Shown here piece after piece: positions 23,553 through 25,435 of a DNA stretch of 25,435 nt. A program made the translations under genes and the position numbers. Source of the DNA: JAVWHP01 sp036639955 (GTDB taxonomy: Bacteria > Bacillota_I > Bacilli_A > Erysipelotrichales > Erysipelotrichaceae); contig JAVWHP010000016.1 of the NCBI GenBank assembly GCA_036639955.1, forward strand, positions 1 through 25,435. The letters run 5' to 3'. The notes beneath the pieces were generated by a model that ran no database searches, had not been told where the DNA came from, and saw nothing but the letters and a program-made list of their open reading frames with translations. Within the stretch, counting starts at the first letter, position 1, and each line of letters opens with the position of its first letter.

Positions 23553-23981
23553 TTAGATGCCATCATCACTTTCTTCATAAGTGACTGGCTTGAATTCATA
23601 TTTCATTACTTGGTCTTTACCAACGTTAATAGCCATATCTACTAAAGAAGATAGGTCATTAACCATTGTTCTAGCCATACTTATTTCTATAATCATACCT
23701 AGATTTGTACCTGCTAGAACTTGAATGTTTTTATAGCTTTGAGCAACAGTAACTGCTGTTTTAAAAGGAGATCCTCCAGCTAAATCAGACATTACTAATA
23801 TACCATCACAATCACTTAAACTATTAAAAGCTGTTGTTAGTTTCTTTTCTAGGTCTTCTACTGAATCTTGTTGAACAAAATCTACTGCTACATAATCTTG
23901 TTGAACACCTGCTATAAGATTTAAAGAACTTGTTAGACCTGTACCAAAGTTACCATGTCCACAGACTATTATTCCGATCAT
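23553..23981 (-). CDS. PTS mannose/GalNAc-family EIIA component (AgaF-like)
   Basis: 142 residues. EIIA takes phosphate from HPr and passes it to EIIB. The phosphorylated histidine is His9 in IIVCGHGNFGTGLTSSL. The conserved GILVMSDLAGGSPFKTA block follows near residues 60-76. There is no fused EIIB domain. The ribosome binding site AAGGAGGAT lies in the last codons of the agaS-like gene, and the ATG starts 1 base after its stop, so translation is probably coupled. It must serve the EIIB-EIIC-EIID proteins made from the other operon, over 2 kb away, because no other EIIB is present. Confidence 0.93.
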   Translation of the reverse strand: MIGIIVCGHGNFGTGLTSSLNLIAGVQQDYVAVDFVQQDSVEDLEKKLTTAFNSLSDCDGILVMSDLAGGSPFKTAVTVAQSYKNIQVLAGTNLGMIIEISMARTMVNDLSSLVDMAINVGKDQVMKYEFKPVTYEESDDGI

Positions 23982-23982
23982 A

Positions 23983-25161
23983 TTAATCCTCCTTTTTATA
24001 GGGATATAAAGTTACTCCCTTAACTACTCTATTAACTTCCCCACTTGGACAAGGATTATCCGGAGTAATTTTATATGATAAAGATTTAAATAAGGCTATT
24101 AGTTGAGCTACTATAATGTAATCAAAGGCTAATAACATATTATTCATTTTATGATTAGTATTTAAACTTACAAAATAGTCTACTAAAGATGCTGCTTCAT
24201 CATCTTGAAATGATGATACTGCTAATATCTTATTTCCTTTTCTTTGTGAACTCATTTCTTTGATTAAGTCTATTTCAAAGCTTCTACTGTATGTATCATC
24301 ACTTAAATATACTACACATAGAGTATTATCATTGATAATAGATTTAGGTCCATGTCTAAAGCCTAATGGAGTATCAAACATAGTACATACTTTACCAGCG
24401 GTTAACTCTAACATCTTTAAAGCTGATTCTTGAGCTATAGCTTTTAATGCATTACTTCCTAAATAAACGATTCGATCAAATTTATACATAACTAACATAT
24501 TTTCAATTTGAGCATAACCATTATCCAATAATGAAGTAGCTGAAGATATTACATTCTCCATATCTTTTTCAATAGCATCTAAATTATCTAAATTAAAACA
24601 TAATAAAGCTGCTAACATCATATTAGTATAAGAACTAGTCATTGCAAAAGATTTATCATGAGTTTCTTCTGTTAAATTAATCGCATAACAATTTTTTTCT
24701 TTCGCTGCTCTTTTAGATAATGCTCCATCTTTATTACATGTTATAAAAATATGGAATAAATTAGAACATACTACTTCCGCTACATCTATAGCACCTATAG
24801 ATTCTGGTGAATTACCAGATCTACCAAAAGATATTAATAACGTAGGTTTTGTTCTTGATAAATAATTTTCAGGAGTAGCTACTAAATCAGTCGTACCATA
24901 GGACTTACATTTATAATTAGTTAATTTATTTAAATATGAATATAATGCATTTCCTACAAATTCACTTGTTCCTGCTCCAGTAAGGATAATATCATAATCC
25001 TTTTGGCTTGTTACTTGAGAGATAAACTGTGCTATTTCTTTCTTTTGTTTTTTTACTTGAGTGAGAGTTTTTACCCAAGTAGCTGGTTGTTGGTTAATTT
25101 CTGTAGCGGTGAAAGCTCCAGATAATTCATTCCAGACTTTTTCGTCTTTTCCAAATATCAT
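23983..25161 (-). CDS. agaS: AgaS-type galactosamine-6-phosphate deaminase/isomerase (SIS domains)
   Basis: 392 residues with two SIS sugar-phosphate isomerase domains. In studied bacteria AgaS converts galactosamine-6-phosphate to tagatose-6-phosphate and ammonia. The N-terminal EINQQPATWVKT is typical of this group. SIS domain 1 has ILTGAGTSEFVG and LISFGRSGNSPES, and SIS domain 2 has FDRIVYLGSNALKAIAQESA and GFRHGPKSI. The C-terminal signature PDNPCPSGEVNRVVKGVTLY separates AgaS from GlmS and other SIS proteins. It is the first gene of the agaS-EIIA-yajC operon, with AAAGGAGAACATT before the ATG. The deacetylase AgaA/NagA and the tagatose kinase and aldolase are not in the window. Confidence 0.9.
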   Translation of the reverse strand: MIFGKDEKVWNELSGAFTATEINQQPATWVKTLTQVKKQKKEIAQFISQVTSQKDYDIILTGAGTSEFVGNALYSYLNKLTNYKCKSYGTTDLVATPENYLSRTKPTLLISFGRSGNSPESIGAIDVAEVVCSNLFHIFITCNKDGALSKRAAKEKNCYAINLTEETHDKSFAMTSSYTNMMLAALLCFNLDNLDAIEKDMENVISSATSLLDNGYAQIENMLVMYKFDRIVYLGSNALKAIAQESALKMLELTAGKVCTMFDTPLGFRHGPKSIINDNTLCVVYLSDDTYSRSFEIDLIKEMSSQRKGNKILAVSSFQDDEAASLVDYFVSLNTNHKMNNMLLAFDYIIVAQLIALFKSLSYKITPDNPCPSGEVNRVVKGVTLYPYKKED

Positions 25162-25173
25162 AATGTTCTCCTT

Positions 25174-25200
25174 TAGATGAAATGTAATCCTTTACATCTA
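25174..25200 (-). promoter_or_regulatory. inverted repeat with cre-like core in the agaS leader
   Basis: TAGATG (25195-25200) and CATCTA (25174-25179) flank TGTAAAGGATTACA (25183-25196), which fits the loose cre consensus except at the central CG. It begins right at the predicted transcript start. As RNA the same bases could form ATGTAA-AGGA-TTACAT just before the ribosome binding site, so a DNA operator and an RNA hairpin are both possible. Confidence 0.45.
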
Positions 25201-25205
25201 ACTTT

Positions 25206-25233
25206 ATTATATCCCAAATTATAATTTTTTCAA
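25206..25233 (-). promoter_or_regulatory. sigma-A promoter for agaS-EIIA-yajC
   Basis: TTGAAA (25228-25233), a 16-base spacer and TATAAT (25206-25211) on the minus strand. Predicted start near 25199. Confidence 0.75.
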
Positions 25234-25281
25234 CCATATTATTAATTCATAATCAATTCTTGCAAATAACTTATTAATTTA

Positions 25282-25310
25282 TAGACTATCGTTTAATTAT
25301 TGGTTATAAT
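25282..25310 (+). promoter_or_regulatory. sigma-A promoter for the gene at 25333
   Basis: TAGACT (25282-25287), a 17-base spacer and TATAAT (25305-25310). The start near 25317 leaves a short leader with AGAGGTGATACA before the ATG. Confidence 0.6.
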
Positions 25311-25332
25311 ATAATTATAAAGAGGTGATACA

Positions 25333-25435
25333 ATGACTAATAAAAAAAGAGATGCTCTTTCTGGAAGAAATATTTATAAGGATAAACATAATAGATTTAT
25401 ATATTATAATAAATCTAATAGTACTGGTTATATTA
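25333..25435 (+). CDS. 5' end of an unrecognised gene, cut by the window end
   Basis: An ATG at 25333 with AGAGGTGATACA upstream opens a frame that runs to the end of the window: MTNKKRDALSGRNIYKD and on, 34 codons. The visible part is polar, rich in Lys, Asn, Arg and Tyr, with no signal peptide or membrane span. It has its own promoter and is divergent from agaS. I do not recognise the family. Confidence 0.65.
   Translation, partial: MTNKKRDALSGRNIYKDKHNRFIYYNKSNSTGYI

Overview
The window looks like a chromosomal segment of a low-GC Gram-positive bacterium. Evidence is the strong A+T bias, AGGAGG-type ribosome binding sites, sigma-A promoters with 16-17 base spacers, UGA used as a stop, and a gene order close to the Bacillus rif region (cysS-mrnC-rlmB-sigma-rpmG-secE-nusG-rplK-rplA-rplJ-rplL-ybxB-rpoB-rpoC). 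An AgaS-type PTS locus and an Asn at the RpoB rifampicin site would fit an Erysipelotrichia-like gut Firmicute related to Mollicutes. That placement is inference.

Layout. Nearly everything reads leftward. Positions 1-730 are a gene-free A+T-rich tract with about eight copies of a 13-base motif, ending at the rpoC terminator. Positions 789-11909 hold the ribosomal protein/RNA polymerase block: promoter, an L1-type operator, rplK, rplA, an L10 leader with attenuator hairpin, rplJ, rplL, an RsmC-like methyltransferase, then rpoB and rpoC with their own promoter inside the methyltransferase 3' end. proC (12214-13020) sits between this block and the next as an independent unit. Positions 13113-17130 hold cysS-mrnC-rlmB-sigma-rpmG-secE-nusG. 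A Cys-specific T-box leader (17139-17337) precedes cysS and appears to act on translation rather than termination. gapA (17700-18713) is monocistronic with a consensus promoter and terminator.

Positions 19037-25161 are an amino-sugar PTS locus of the mannose/GalNAc family. An EIIB-EIIC-EIID operon lies divergent from an AraC regulator. A convergent operon encodes an AgaS-type ketose/aldose isomerase-deaminase, EIIA, and a YajC-like membrane protein. Both operons carry a cre-like site just downstream of the promoter. The likely job is uptake and phosphorylation of galactosamine, GalNAc or a GalNAc-containing disaccharide, followed by conversion to tagatose-6-phosphate. No deacetylase, kinase or aldolase is present. 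A rightward gene of unknown function begins at 25333 and is cut by the window end.

Points most worth following: the translational T-box on cysS, a shortened proline loop in L11, natural Asn at the RpoB rifampicin-contact histidine, a roughly 110-residue C-terminal extension on EIID, and the repeats downstream of rpoC. I found no tRNA, rRNA, CRISPR array, insertion sequence or prophage gene.
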